DNA of 64,000 nt from Neovahlkampfia damariscottae (lineage: Eukaryota > Heterolobosea > Selenaionea > Neovahlkampfiida > Neovahlkampfiidae). The first letter of the stretch is position 1, and the number at the start of each line of letters is the position of its first letter. Position numbers and translations under genes: made by a program. The stretch spans positions 1 through 64,000 of the forward strand of contig JABLTG010000119.1 in assembly GCA_016618085.1 (NCBI GenBank), in the 5' to 3' direction. The notes under the pieces are model-generated. The model did not search any database and was not told the origin of the DNA. It worked only from the letters and a program-made list of their open reading frames with translations. Shown here piece after piece: positions 46,701 through 58,207 of this stretch.

Positions 46701-49700
46701 TAATCCAATCTAATGTATCATCACAAGATTTTTCAACTTTTTTCTTGTCAGATGATGAAATTGAACCACCAATGTCATTCTTATCATTCACTCTTTTTTT
46801 TGAATTTGAAGCAAATGCATGTAAGTTTTTCATTTCTTCAGCTTTTTTGAAATAACTTTCAGAGAGTTGATTAATTTCTTTCTTTTTTGAATCAATAACA
46901 TCTTTTGATGCATCTGGATTTTCTTCTAAAAAGTCTAAAAATTCTTTTGATTTATCACTAAGAATCTTTTTTTCACTTTTTGATAAAAACATTCCAAGAT
47001 CTTCATCATTATTCATTCTCTTTTTAACAAGTTCAATATCATTTGAAAGTTCTCTTTTGGAGTTTACAGTTGAAATAATTGAATCATATTTTTCTTTGTA
47101 TTCATTTTGTTTTTGGTTTATTTCTTCCAAAGATATATCTGGGTTCTCTTCAAGAAAATCAATTAAATCATCAAAATCTCTTTTGATTTTTTTCTTTTCT
47201 TTTGAACTAAGAAAACAACCTAAATCTTCATCATCTGCAATTCTTTCTTTTAATTTTTCACCATATTCTGAGAATTCTTTTCTTGTGTTTGCTTTTTCAA
47301 GAATTGGATCAATGACAGAATCATATTCTTTCTTCTTTGCAGCAATTGAATCAGTATCAGCTTCAATATTATCTTCAACCCATGCCATAAGATCTTTTGA
47401 TTGTTGTTTGATTGTTTTTAAATCATTTTTTGATAAAAATTCTCCAAGATCATCTGAATCTTTTGAACGAGATAAAATAGATTTTGCATGTTCATCAAGC
47501 TCTTTCAAAGCAGAAGGTCTTTCTAAAATTGGATTTTCAGCTTCTTCTTGATGTTTTTTTTCATTTTCATTCATCCAATCTTGAACATCATTCAAAGTTT
47601 TTTCAAAATTATTTTTTTCTTGTTCTGTTAATCTTTTAACAACTGATGGATTTGATGCTTTATTTTTTAAGTCTGAAAGAGTTTCATCTAATAATTTCAT
47701 AGCTTCTGCTCTTTTGATAATAGGATCACAAATATCTTTGATTTTCTTTGTTTCTTCATTGGCTTCTCTTCTTGTACAATCTTCATGATCATCTAACCAA
47801 TCCATAGCATGTTCAATTGATTTTTTAACTCTTGATTTTTCAGAATCAGTTAATCTTTTGTTGATTTCAGGATCCGAAAGAGCATCTTGATAATACATTG
47901 CAGTAGCTTCGAGTTCTTTTCTTGCTTCTGTTTTTTCAATAATTGGAATTGAAACAGAATCCAAATATTTTGATTTTTCATCATAAGATTCTTTTTTTGC
48001 AAGTTCATTATCTTCAACCCATTCAGCAGTTTCATCAATTGCTTTAGTTAAAGTTTTCTTGTCTTTTGAAGTAATTTCTGATAAAATATCATCTGAGTCT
48101 GCCATTCTACTTTGAAGGTTTTCAATTTTTTCTTTTAAGTTTCTTTTAGCTTCACCTCTTTCAAGAATAGGTTGTAACTCTTTTGATGCTTCAGCTTTCT
48201 TTTTTCTAATTTCTTCAATTGTTGCTTTTGGATTATCTTCTAAAAAGTCTAAAATATCTTCAGAAATTTCTTTAACTTTTTTCTTTTCTTTGGATGATAA
48301 ATAAGAACCTAAATCATCATCATCGTCAATTCTTTCTTTCAATTGTTTTGCATATTTTGAAAGATCATCCTTTGCTTCTGCTTTATCAACAATTGGTTTA
48401 ACTAATCCTTCATATTCTTTATATTTTTCATCGATTTCTTCTTTTGATGCTTTTTTATTATCATCTAACCATTCAAGAACATCATCTGTTTCACGATTCA
48501 CTTTTTTCTTTTCTTTTGAAGCTAATTGAGATAAGAAATCATCATCATCGTTAATTCTATTTTGAATGTTTTCAGCATATTCTTTAAGTTGTTTTTTAGC
48601 ATCTGAGCGTGAAATAATTGGATCTATTTTTTCTGTTAATTCTTTTCTTTTTTGTTCAATTGTTTCTTTATCAGCATGTGGATTTTCTAAAATCCAATCA
48701 ATTAATTCTTGAGCTGCATCATCAATTAATTTTTTTTCTTTTTTGCTGAGAAAAGAACCTAAATCATCATCATCATTTATTCTTTTTTTTGTATCAGAAG
48801 CATAATTATTTAATGAAATTAAAGCATCAGCACGTGATAAAATTGGATCCACAATATTTGTTGCATCATCTTTTTTTCCATCAATATCATCTTTCTTTGG
48901 TCTTGGATTTTCAGATAACCAATCAAGAATATCATCAGCAGTTTGACTAATTTTCTTTTGTTCTTTTGATGTAAGAATTCCTAATAATTCATCATCATCT
49001 TGAATCTTTCTTTTTAAATCAGAAGCATAATTGAATAGTTGATTTTGAGCATCTGCACGATCAATAATTCCTTTTGTTTTTTCATCCAATTCTTTTTTAT
49101 GTGCTTTTAAGTCTTTCTTGGATGCATTAGGATTTTCAGCCAACCAATCAAGTACGTCTTGTGTTGCATTTAACAGTGATTCTCGTTCTTTGTCGGTTAA
49201 TCTTTCATTTAATTCATCATCAGAATCATCTAAACGACTTCTAATTGATTGAGCATACTTTTGTAAATCTTCATTTGTTTCCATTTTTTTTCCTCCTTTT
49301 TTCTTTCCAGGAATTTCAAAATCTGAATCTGAGTCTGAATCTGAGATACTTCTTTTATGTTTTTTAACACCAAATTCATCATCTGAATCAGAAATACTTG
49401 ATCTTTTTTTCTTGGAAAATTCATCGTCACTTGAATCTAAACCACCTCTATCTTTCATTCTTGGAATTTTTTTGTTTTGTGGCTCAACAGATCCACCACC
49501 AATTAAAGTAAGAAGAGCATTTAATCCACCAAGTTCACGTATAACTTTTTTGTTTTTTGGATCATTACTTAAATTCCATAAAACACCAGCTGCATTTTGT
49601 TGAATATTTGGGTTATGATGATACAATAATTCAATCAAAGGAGCTAAACAAGTTTTTTACATTTTTTTTTTTTTTTTACCAATTCCATCAAGTTGTCTTA

Positions 49701-51112
49701 CTACAACTCTATTTTCATCATTTAAACTTAAATTTAATAATGAAGCACAAGCTTTTTCAATTAAAGATTCATTATCTGAATTCAAAAGATCAATAATTGG
49801 ACCAAAAGCACCAGCTTCTCTAATAGCATCTTTGTTATCATCTTCATAAGCCAAAACAGCAATTGAAATCAAAGCATAAAGACAAACTCTTTCATTTTCA
49901 GGATTTTCAATCAAAGGAACTAATTTTTCTATACCTTCTGATTCTCTAAATTCTTTAGAAGTACCTTCATGTGAACCCATAGTAATAACAGCACCAAGTG
50001 TTTTCCAAAGAGTTTCTTCATCTTCTGAATCTAATAAATCAATCATTCCTTGCACAGCACCTAAGTCTTTCATTGGATCTTTATTTTCTTCAACATGAGC
50101 TAAATTCCAAACTGCTGCTACACAGTTCTGTCTTACTCTTTCATCGTCATGACCTAATCCTTTAATGATTTGTTTCAATAAATCCTTTTCTCTTAAATAT
50201 GCGGAAACTTCTGGATTTCCACCAAGAATTGAAAGAACAGTAACACAATTCGCTATAACTTCTGGATCTTCAGCTTTTTTAAGTAATTTTGCAACTTTTT
50301 TAACAGCTCCACATTCGATAAGCATTTCAATTGATTCTTCTCCATCAACTGCTAAATTCCATAAACAACCTTCATGTTTGTTAAAAAAAAAAAAAAAAAA
50401 ATTACCCGTTGTTCTTGCTTGGATGTCTTCGTCTTCAATTTTTAATGCTGCAACAATTCCTTCATATGCACCTAAATCTCTAAGTTGTACACAAATTTCA
50501 GCTGAAAAAATTTAAAAAAAAAAAAAAGTCCGTACGTTCTGAAGCTAAAGCAACAAAAGTACCAATGGAACAACGAATAATTTCTTCATTATCAGATTCA
50601 AGCATTTCAGTCATGATTTTTACACCTCCATTTTCATGGAATATTTTTCTACTTTCTGGATCATTTGCTAAATTCTAGATTTAAAAATTAAAAAAAAACA
50701 AAAGAGCAGTTTTTACAACAAATACACCAGCAGCGTATTCTCTAAGTACGTCTTTGTTATTTGCTAATATATCAACAAGTAATTCAACACCACCAGCTTC
50801 ACGAATTTGTTCCCAAGCTTCTTCTTCATTAGCTAAATTCAATAAAGCTCCTGTTGCGTTTTTTAAAACTTGTTTATTTTTTGATGTTAGCATATCAACC
50901 ATTTTTTTCACTCCACCAAGTTCTATGATTTCTTTTCTACTTTCATCATCATTTGACATAGAAAACTGAAGAAGAAAAATTTAATTTTTTTAATTTTTTT
51001 GTTACGATCGTCCCAGCTGCTCTTGCTTTCTTATCATCTGATAATTCAGATATACTTGAAAGCACAGACTTCGTTGAACCTAATTTTTAATTTTTGTATT
51101 TTTTTTACTCAT
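37750..51112 (-). CDS. Giant armadillo / HSP70-lid repeat / villin headpiece protein, 4,380 aa
   Basis: Seven exons: 51112-51109 (ATGA only), 51079-51006, 50965-50720, 50674-50536, 50501-50406, 50369-49680 and a single 11.9 kb exon 49643-37750. Residues 1-470 are armadillo repeats (for example NATGALLNLANEEEAWEQI, GCLWNLAVDGEESIEML). Residues 480-543 are an acidic Ser/Asp linker with a poly-SD run. Residues 544-4,165 are about 49 tandem units of about 74 residues with consensus Y-A-x2-LK-x-R-x2-DDDDLG-x-FLS-x-KEKK ... DDLLDWLEENPxAT-x-EEI-x2-K-x-KEF ... PI. This matches the helical lid of HSP70. A non-repeat part with a Ser-rich run follows, and the last 66 residues are a villin headpiece (FKKLFKMERNDYLNLPAWKK), an F-actin binding module. 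A cytoskeletal rod or scaffold joining actin to armadillo partners is the likely role; this is inference. ATTGG boxes lie 31 and 58 nt upstream. Confidence 0.9.
38398..49263 (-). repeat. About 49 tandem HSP70-lid-like modules (coding)
   Basis: I count 49 units of 60 to 76 residues in the translated exon, with no intron. The most constant features are a Trp (or Phe) in the xxLDWLEENP core, the acidic DDDDLG turn, KEKK, and a helix ending in PI. A few units are short or degenerate, such as those near 47,530 (truncated), 42,980 and 41,430 (acidic insertion in place of the Trp core). Unit length and helix pattern equal those of the HSP70 lid, residues of about 543-620 in the HSP70 encoded at 58208-60178. 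Confidence 0.88.
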
Positions 51113-52575
51113 CACGTTTTAGTTGTGAAACAAAATTTTGCTATTGGTCAAGTAGCCATGGTTTATATTGATTGGTTGGATTTTTTTAACGAACAAAAAA
51201 TGATCAAAGGAAGGACTTCTTTTCAGTGACAAATTTAATGAAAAATACTCTGAATTCATGTCAACAAAAAAAACTGAAAAAACGGTAAATTAAATGTGAA
51301 TATTTTTAAACTTTTATTTTCTTCAGGCAGTTCTATTTTGGAATCAACACGATGAGAAAAATAAGAAAGCTGTTCGTTTGAAATTGGTTTTTCAAAAATG
51401 ACCGACTCAAAATACTTTCAGAATTTTTTTCCGACCTCATGCATAAAGTAGAAAACGGATCATTCATGAACAATTACAGAGCATTAACATAAGAGTTCGG
51501 TGAAAGAGGTGTTATACTGAATAAAATAGTGATACTAGAAAATCCAGATTTTGATAGGAGTCAAAGAAATTTAAAGTTGAAAAGAAATGAAAAAATATAA
51601 TTTATGGATCTCTGGTCCAGCTATTAGAACAGAAGCAGTTTTTTGTTGGTATTTTCAAACAACACAAGTTGCTAAATTTTATATTAAATAACGTTCAAAA
51701 GTTTATGAATTAACAACTGGTCACTTTAGGATGAATATGACGATGCAACATTGAAAACAAAGGTTTTTTAGATTGTTAAAAGATACAAAGGATGATTGAA
51801 CAACGAAAATGGAGTGAAGTAGAAGACTACCACCTTCAAGGAAAAGAAACTGAGTATAAAAACTTAGGAAGAAATCCATGAAAGAAGAAATAAAAATATT
51901 AAAAAAAAGAAAACAACAAAGAAATAGAAAGAAAAGAAAGCCAAAAAAAGGAAAGAATATAAAGAAAACAAAAAGAAAAGAAAAAAAAAACTGAAGCAAA
52001 AAAATAACGGTTTTGGAAAAAAAAAAGCAAAAGAGAAGAAATAAAAACAGGAATATCACCAAAACTAATGGTAAAGAAAAAAGAAGAAATGTCAGATTCA
52101 AACAACTGAGCATCAAATTGCCTACCAGAACATCCAAAACTTGTTTGAGGAGGTTTGACAGATTTGTAAACAATTGAAAAAGGAAAAAAGAGATGACAAT
52201 GAAGAAGAAGAGGAAATAGTAGAACCAAAAAACCAAACCAAAGAATAGTCCAAAAAGAACTGCAACTCAAAGAAAATAGAAACAATAAAAATAAAACTAA
52301 GGACAGAGTCTAGGTATTCAAATCAAGAATCAATAAGCTCCTAAATAAGAATAAAAGTTATATTACAAAAAAAAAGATACAAAGAAAGAAAATTATATTT
52401 ACATTTTGTTCAATTAATCTAGAAAAGTAGCATTGGCACTGATTTTTAATTCTTTTACAAAAACATCAATTTCAACTGTTATTTTTCCTTCTTGTTTCAA
52501 ATTCTTCACAGAAACTCTTTCAAAACATCTTCATATACTTCAACTTTGATGATAATTGGTCAACTGTTTCTTCCA
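51113..52575. other. Long intergenic region with decayed coding traces and a purine-rich tract
   Basis: The first 70 bases hold the ATTGG boxes of the giant gene. From about 51,230 to 51,740 the plus strand has short coding-like pieces in several frames (for example FWNQHDEKNKKAVRLKL and LWISGPAIRTEAVFCWYFQ) broken by many stops. This looks like a decayed host gene of unknown kind. From about 51,740 to 52,330 the plus strand is almost only A and G, with runs such as AAAGAAAAG. The minus-strand open frames there are Phe/Leu low-complexity shadows. No intact gene is seen. Confidence 0.5.
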
Positions 52576-52965
52576 ATGTCAATTGAAAAACTGATAAGAG
52601 CTTCAGATTCAAGGTGTTTTATTTGTGATGTTAAAAAAGACCAAATACTGTTCATAGAAGGTGAAATTGAAAAAGGTTGTTGTGGAACTTGTCTTATTGA
52701 TTTTTATATTCCTTCATTTGATTTAAATGGATACTCATGTGGACTCATACAATTATTTATGAACTATCCAAGTTATAGACCCATGAGATTACTTGGAGAA
52801 ATTGTTCATTCAGATTCTTCTGTTTCATTTTTTGATATTGGAAAAGATGGATTAAAGGATTTGAAAGTCAAAGAAAATGGAAAGTTATATGTTTTTATTA
52901 ATGACAGTACAATGTGTTATTGGAATAACTTCGGAAATGTAAAAGTGAAAATTGTCTCAAAATAA
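52576..52965 (+). CDS. Small cysteine-containing beta-rich protein, 129 aa
   Basis: One exon. I prefer the ATG at 52576 (MSIEKLIRASD) over that at 52549, because an ATTGGTC element lies at 52555-52561, where most genes here carry this box before their start. The chain has CFIC and CCGTC pairs, then a pattern of strands ending GKLYVFINDSTMCYWNNFGN. The last part recalls the end of small beta-sandwich sugar-binding domains of the PA-IL (LecA) type (FINDxxYxDNxG). The similarity is weak and I do not claim a function. No signal peptide is visible with this start. Confidence 0.6.
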   Translation: MSIEKLIRASDSRCFICDVKKDQILFIEGEIEKGCCGTCLIDFYIPSFDLNGYSCGLIQLFMNYPSYRPMRLLGEIVHSDSSVSFFDIGKDGLKDLKVKENGKLYVFINDSTMCYWNNFGNVKVKIVSK

Positions 52966-53044
52966 TCGAAATTAATATTAATGAAGAACAAATTTTAACT
53001 CAATATACATCTACATGAACTATCAAGATTCTGAGAATAAATTT

Positions 53045-55071
53045 TTATTCTATTTGATTGTTTTCTTCATTTTTATTGTTTATTTCTTGTGATCCTAAAA
53101 GTAATTGTCGTTCTACAAATTTTGCATAAGTACCATTTTTATTTAATAATTCTTCATGATTTCCTTGTTCAATAATTTCACCTTTTTCAACGACACAAAC
53201 AACATTACTATTTTTTACAGTTGACAATCGATGAGCAATGATTAAACATGTTCTTCCTTTCATCAATCTATTTAAAGCTTGTTGAACTAAAAATTCTGAT
53301 TGCGCATCCAAAGCACTACTAAATTCATCAAGAACTAAAATCTTTGGATTTTTCAATAATGCTGAAAATTTTAGGATCCAATAAAAATGAAACTTACCTC
53401 TAGCAATAGCTATACGTTGTTTTTGTCCACCTGACAATCTGACACCTCTTTCACCAACAATAGTTTTATAACCCTCCGGGAAATCCATGATGAAGTCATG
53501 AGCATTTGATTTTTTTGCTGCTTCAATTATTTCTGTTTCAGAAACATCACCAATTTTACCAAAAGCAATATTTTCTTCAATTGTATAACCAAATAAAGAA
53601 GGCTCTTGATTTACCGCTGCAATCTGTTTTCGATACCAAACATAATCTAAATCCTTTAATGGAACACCATCAATTTCAATAACTCCTTCATCAACATCGT
53701 AATATCTTTGAATCAAAGAAGCTACAGTAGATTTTCCACCTCCTGACTCACCGACAAGAGCTAAAACTTCACCAGTTTTTAATTCTAAATTCAATTGTTT
53801 TAAAATAGTTTGATCTGGTCTGTTTAGGAATTAGATATTTTTTATAAGTCACAAACCTTGTTGGATATGAAAATTCTACATTTTTGAAGCTGATATTTCC
53901 TTGAAAATCTTGGTGCTGTATTATTCTTCCACCTTCACCAACATCAATTGAAGGCTCTCTATGGATCAATCCATAAACTCTTTCGGTTGCTCCAACTTGA
54001 AAGATGAGAAATAATTTAAGTTTTTTACTTGCTTGGGATACATCAAAATATAGCGATGATAATGCTCCAAATGCGAAAGCGACAGTTAATGTATAAATTA
54101 TAAATGAAGTCAAAGAACCCATGGTCATTTCACCGTCAATAACTAAAGTACCACCATACCAAACAACACCAATAACACTTATATTTCCTAATATCATCAT
54201 GACACCTCCAAATGTTCCTCTTGCGATTGATAATAATTTTGCCAATCGGAATGATTCATCAATAGCTTCTCCATAGGTATTTTTTTGTTTTACTTCTTGA
54301 GCAAAAGAACGTACAGTTCTAACATTACCTAAGGATTCTTCAGCGATATCTGTTGTTCTTGCAAGAGCGTCTTGATATCTCTTTCCGAGAGATTTCACCC
54401 ATCTTCCATAAATAATTGCAGTGCATGCAATCAAAGGGATTGCAGCCAACATTATTAAAGTTAATTTCCATGATAGATAAAATAAAAGAACAATTCCACC
54501 AATAAGTTGAATCATATATCTTGAAGCCATCGAAAAATTTACAGTCACCGTAGATTCTAATACTTTTGTATCTGAAGCAAGTCTATTTAATAATTCTCCT
54601 GTTTTTGTTTTATCAAAAAAAGAAATATCTTGACAAATAGTTGAATTGAATAAGTTTCTTCTTAAATTGGCAACGATTCTTTCTCCAGCAATACTGAAAC
54701 TATAAGCTCTGATAAATGTTGCTATTCCTTGAATTAAGAAAATTCCAAAAAGAATCAATGAAATTTGAGTCAACCAAATTTTTCCATTTTCATTTGCATG
54801 GCTCACCTGTATTAAATAAGAATTTTGTTTTTTTTACTTGATCCACTAAAGAACCAACAAAACTTGGTAAAATTAAACCTGAACCAGCAGTTATGAATAA
54901 AAAAATAGTTCCTATTGTGATGAGAAACCATTCTGAAAGTCCTAATTTTAACAGCCACCAGAGCTGTGAACTAGAGAGGAATTTTGGTTTTTTTTCTTTT
55001 TCTTTTTCTTCTTCCTCTTCTTCAAGAAGATTTACTTTCTCTGTATTTTCTTCATCATTGTTCAAGCTCAT
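53045..55071 (-). CDS. ABCB-type half transporter, 629 aa
   Basis: Five exons (55071-54838, 54806-54029, 53995-53857, 53819-53398, 53361-53045). An acidic N terminus (LLEEEEEEKEKEKK) leads into a six-helix transmembrane domain and then one nucleotide-binding domain. This has Walker A GESGGGKS, Q-loop NQEPSLF, signature RLSGGQKQR, Walker B ILVLDEFSSALD and H-loop AHRLST. The family is ABCB half transporters (TAP, TAPL, ABCB8/ABCB10-like), which work as dimers exporting peptides or lipids from organelles. There is no clear mitochondrial presequence, so a lysosomal or ER location is as likely. DEF replaces the more common DEA/DEP after Walker B. No CCAAT box was found close upstream, unlike most genes here. 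Confidence 0.93.
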
Positions 55072-55404
55072 TTTTTGAGAAACTCCGATAGGCGGAAATT
55101 GTTTGAAATTGACTTTTGTTTAAAAATAACTTTTTTCCGTCTGAAGATCTTCCTCAATTTGCGTTGAAATCAAGTGGTTCTCAAAAAATTTTTGCAAAAG
55201 TAAAGGTGTCAAATATAGTTGATGACGAATCGAACGTCGAGAGAAGAATTTTAGACCTAAAACCCTTGGACCACCATTTACAACCTTACGTCCTTTACAT
55301 AAGGTTGTATCCCGAATTCTCATATGTAACCAATCTCACCATGAAAAAAATGATTATGGTAAAGAGGTTCAAATTTTAAAATGAACAATAAATTTTAGTT
55401 TATT
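55072..55404. other. Intergenic region with a 10 bp hairpin
   Basis: About 330 bases between the starts and ends of two minus-strand genes. A perfect stem, TACAACCTTA at 55279-55288 and TAAGGTTGTA at 55300-55309, encloses an 11 nt loop. A plus open frame (55116-55379) has no ATG near its beginning and no recognisable domain, so I do not call it a gene. The hairpin could be part of a small structured RNA; I could not fold it into a tRNA. Confidence 0.45.
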
Positions 55405-57429
55405 CTAAAGTTTTGAATATTGTTGTTTTATAATTGGACGAATAAAATCATGATAACTTGGAGTCACTTGATTGTGGTTCAATGGATTTCTTTCATAAAA
55501 TTCCATTAAGTTTTCATAAGCATTTCCATCTTTTGAACCCAAAGCAGAATTTAAATCTCTGTCAGTCCAATTAAAAGCATCAACCAAACCAATTGCATCA
55601 TGTCTAATTTCCTTCATCAATATTTTGATGTTCAAGCGAATCATTTCAACTTGTTTTTCATTTAAATATTGATCCATCAATAAATCACCTACTCCTTGAT
55701 CAATATAGTATAAACAAAAAAGATCTGATAATTTTTTGAGTGTTGGTTTCAAATTTTCTGGAAATGTTTGAATTGAATCAATAAATGAAATTGCAACAAC
55801 ATAAATGGATTGTGCTTTTGACATTTTAATTCCTTCAATCATTTCGTCTTCAAAGGAAGAATTCTTGGAAAAAGTGGAATTTACTAAATAGGCAATTCTA
55901 TGTCTCAAAGCATTTAATTGGAATTTTGGGTTCAAACAATCATCTAATTTTTGAATAGTTGACTTTTCTTTGAGTATTGTTTTCATTTCATCCAAGTAAG
56001 TGAAGAATTTCAAATTTGATTTCTTTCCTTGTTGGGATGCTAAATATGATTTTTTTAAGAATTTTGATAATTGATGAGCCATGATTGTGTTATCCCCTTC
56101 GGCTGTACAGTAATGTACAAAAAATGAATATTGATCTGCGAGCCCAGAGGCTTTTGAATATCCATGACCACCACAAGCTTTGCGACATTCTTCAATTCCA
56201 TTGGCTGAGATATCTGTGAATGTACTTTTCAATCCTGATAATAAAGCATGAAATTCACCTAAAAAACTAAAATCAGAGGTGCTCATTGATTTCATTATTT
56301 CACCATAAAGATTCCAAATATATTGTGAAGTAAATTTGAAACCATAAGCAGTTGCCAATAATGGAAATAATTTATATTGTTGTGATGGGTAATCTAAAAT
56401 GAGTGTTTCACCTTTTTGATTCAATTTTGAATGAAATTGTTTTCTTTGAAGACCATAACGAATTCCGATTGTTGTGGCTTTTGATAAATGATTGGCTGAA
56501 CCTCCTAAAAATGAAACTCTTGCAAAAATCATAGTTCCATAAGCTGTTTTTTCATGAGGAGGTCTTGAATATACACCTTCTTTTGTTACTTTTGCAAATT
56601 TCATCAACATATTTCTTCTTGGGATTCTATAATGATTTAGTTTCAAAAAACCACTAAAAAAAGATAAACAAACGATTTCTAATTACTTATCCATTCCATT
56701 GAAACCAAATTTTGGTCCAATATCACCAACTGAGAGACCTTTAAAAGGTTTATGATCTTCTAATGAACGAATAGGAGTCAAAAATGGATGAACACCATAA
56801 TTTTTATCATATATTATCAATTGAGCAAATACAACAGCATGAGTACATGTCAAACCTAGTGAACCAATCCTGTGAGAAAATTAATTTTTTTTTAGAGTAA
56901 ATTACCAGCACTTTGCTGAAGTCAAAGTTGGTGAATGTAGTTCAAATTCATCAGTTTCAGGGTTAAAAGTAGCAGTAGTTTCAATACCTCTGACATTAGA
57001 ACCATGACCAATTTCTGTTTGAGCATAACAACCAATAATTTCACAGTTGTTCGCTTTTGGACCCCATATTTTCAATTGTTCTTCATCTGATTGCCCCATT
57101 ATAGTTGGTATAAAAAGAAAATAATGAATTAAAAGAGGTAAGTCGTCATTAATGGCATTCATGACAATCCAGAATTCATCCGAAAGTGGTTTGATTGAAT
57201 TTTCATGTAAAAATTTTTGAAGGTGATAACACTTTTCATGAACTCTTTTCATTCTTTCTTCACGTGATAAAAAGTAAAAATCGTCTAATTTGAAAGCTTC
57301 AACTTGATAAACTTTTTTATAAATTTTTTCTTTTAATTCTGTTTTTTTAGAGCCTCCATTGAACAGATCAGTCAATGATTTAGTATCAAAGTTGATGTTT
57401 TTACGCTCTTTTTGTAAAGTGTCACTCAT
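55405..57429 (-). CDS. ACOX: Peroxisomal acyl-CoA oxidase, 651 aa
   Basis: Three exons (57429-56906, 56869-56687, 56653-55405) with introns of 36 and 33 nt. The product has the full acyl-CoA oxidase layout: N-terminal helical domain, the FAD/substrate region with CYAQTEIGHGSNVRGIETTA and the SAKCWIGSLG loop, GDIGPKFGFNGMDNGF, the ECRKACGGHGY motif with the catalytic Glu region nearby (YCTAEGDNTIM), and the C-terminal oxidase domain. It ends in YSKL, a PTS1 signal (SKL) for peroxisomal import. It catalyses the first, H2O2-producing step of peroxisomal beta-oxidation. It shares a 33 nt promoter gap, with one CCAATC box, with the divergent translin gene. Confidence 0.96.
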
Positions 57430-57446
57430 TTGTTAAAAAGAATTGT

Positions 57447-57452
57447 CCAATC
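57447..57452. promoter_or_regulatory. CCAATC box shared by acyl-CoA oxidase and translin
   Basis: Only 33 nt separate the two divergent start codons (57429 minus, 57463 plus). The gap contains one CCAATC in AT-rich sequence, so both genes must be expressed from a very compact shared promoter, or with start sites within the 5' ends of each other. Confidence 0.6.
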
Positions 57453-57462
57453 AAATTAAAAA

Positions 57463-58124
57463 ATGGAAGAAACATTCAAACTTTATGAAGAAAAAATAAA
57501 AAGAGAAGCAGAAATTAAAGAACAAATAATAACTACATTAGAACCATTAAATGAAATCATAAAATCGTGTGATATCAAAATTCAAAAAATTCATTTGTCA
57601 AGTGAAAAAAAAACAAAAGAAATTCATCAAGAAATTATAAATCTGATATCACCAACAAAAGATATTTTTAAAAAAGTTTTAGAAATCATACCAAAAGAAG
57701 AATACTATAAATATCATGGTAATTATTTGTCCACAAAGTTGATTTCTTTAATTTCCTTCTTGACTGTTTCATTTTGGTTAAAGAAAAAAGAGTTGATAAA
57801 AATTGATGAAGTTGAAAAGATTTTAGATATAAAAATACCTATAGAAGAATATTTAAATGGAACAATGAATATATTTTTTGAACTTTCAAGATTTTCAATT
57901 AATTTGGTAATTCAAGGTTTGTTTTGTTGGCATTTGTGAACTTTTTTTGAATAGGTGATTATGATACACCAAAAGAAATTGATTCTTTTTTGAAGGAGTT
58001 TTATCAAGGATTGAAACAAATGAATTTTAAAAATGATTCTCTTCGTAAAAAATTTGATTCAGCAAAATATGAAATTAAAAAAGTTGAACAAGTCATTTAT
58101 GATTTAAGTTTGAGAGCAAAATAA
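57463..58124 (+). CDS. TSN: Translin, 207 aa
   Basis: Two exons (57463-57916, 57955-58124) with a 38 nt intron. All-helical protein with YYKYHGNY, SFWLKKKELI, EEYLNGTMNIFFELSRFSIN, GDYDTPKEI, LKNDSLRKKFD-like MNFKNDSLRKKFD and the end KKVEQVIYDLSLRAK, which match animal translin along its length. Translin with Trax forms the C3PO ribonuclease octamer, used in RNAi passenger-strand removal and tRNA processing. The SLR-type end and lack of Trax acidic catalytic residues identify the translin, not the Trax, subunit. Confidence 0.95.
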
Positions 58125-58207
58125 TGAATAAAATCTTGTGGGAAAGAAAAAGAAAATGATTTTTTTTTTTTTACAAAATTTTTTATTAAATTCAAAACTT
58201 ATACGGA

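Noticed and set aside
38000-49640. Many open frames of 60 to 160 residues on the plus strand and other minus frames
   Set aside because: All lie inside the 11.9 kb repeat exon and repeat with its period; they are shadows of the repeated gene.
37750-49643. Spectrin-repeat identity of the tandem units
   Set aside because: Spectrin repeats are about 106 residues with a different Trp pattern. The 74-residue period and the EENPxATxEEYEKK core match the HSP70 lid instead.
51721-52285. Minus-strand open frames rich in Phe, Leu and Ser
   Set aside because: They are the complement of the purine-rich tract on the plus strand. The translations are low-complexity and show no domain, so they are not genes.
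52549-52575. Earlier ATG (52549) for the small protein
   Set aside because: An ATTGGTC box lies between it and the next ATG, where other genes have their promoter box, so the downstream ATG is preferred. This is not certain.
55260-55320. Possible tRNA or tRNA-like gene
   Set aside because: The hairpin could be an anticodon-like stem, but I found no acceptor stem, D arm or GTTC-type T arm on either strand.
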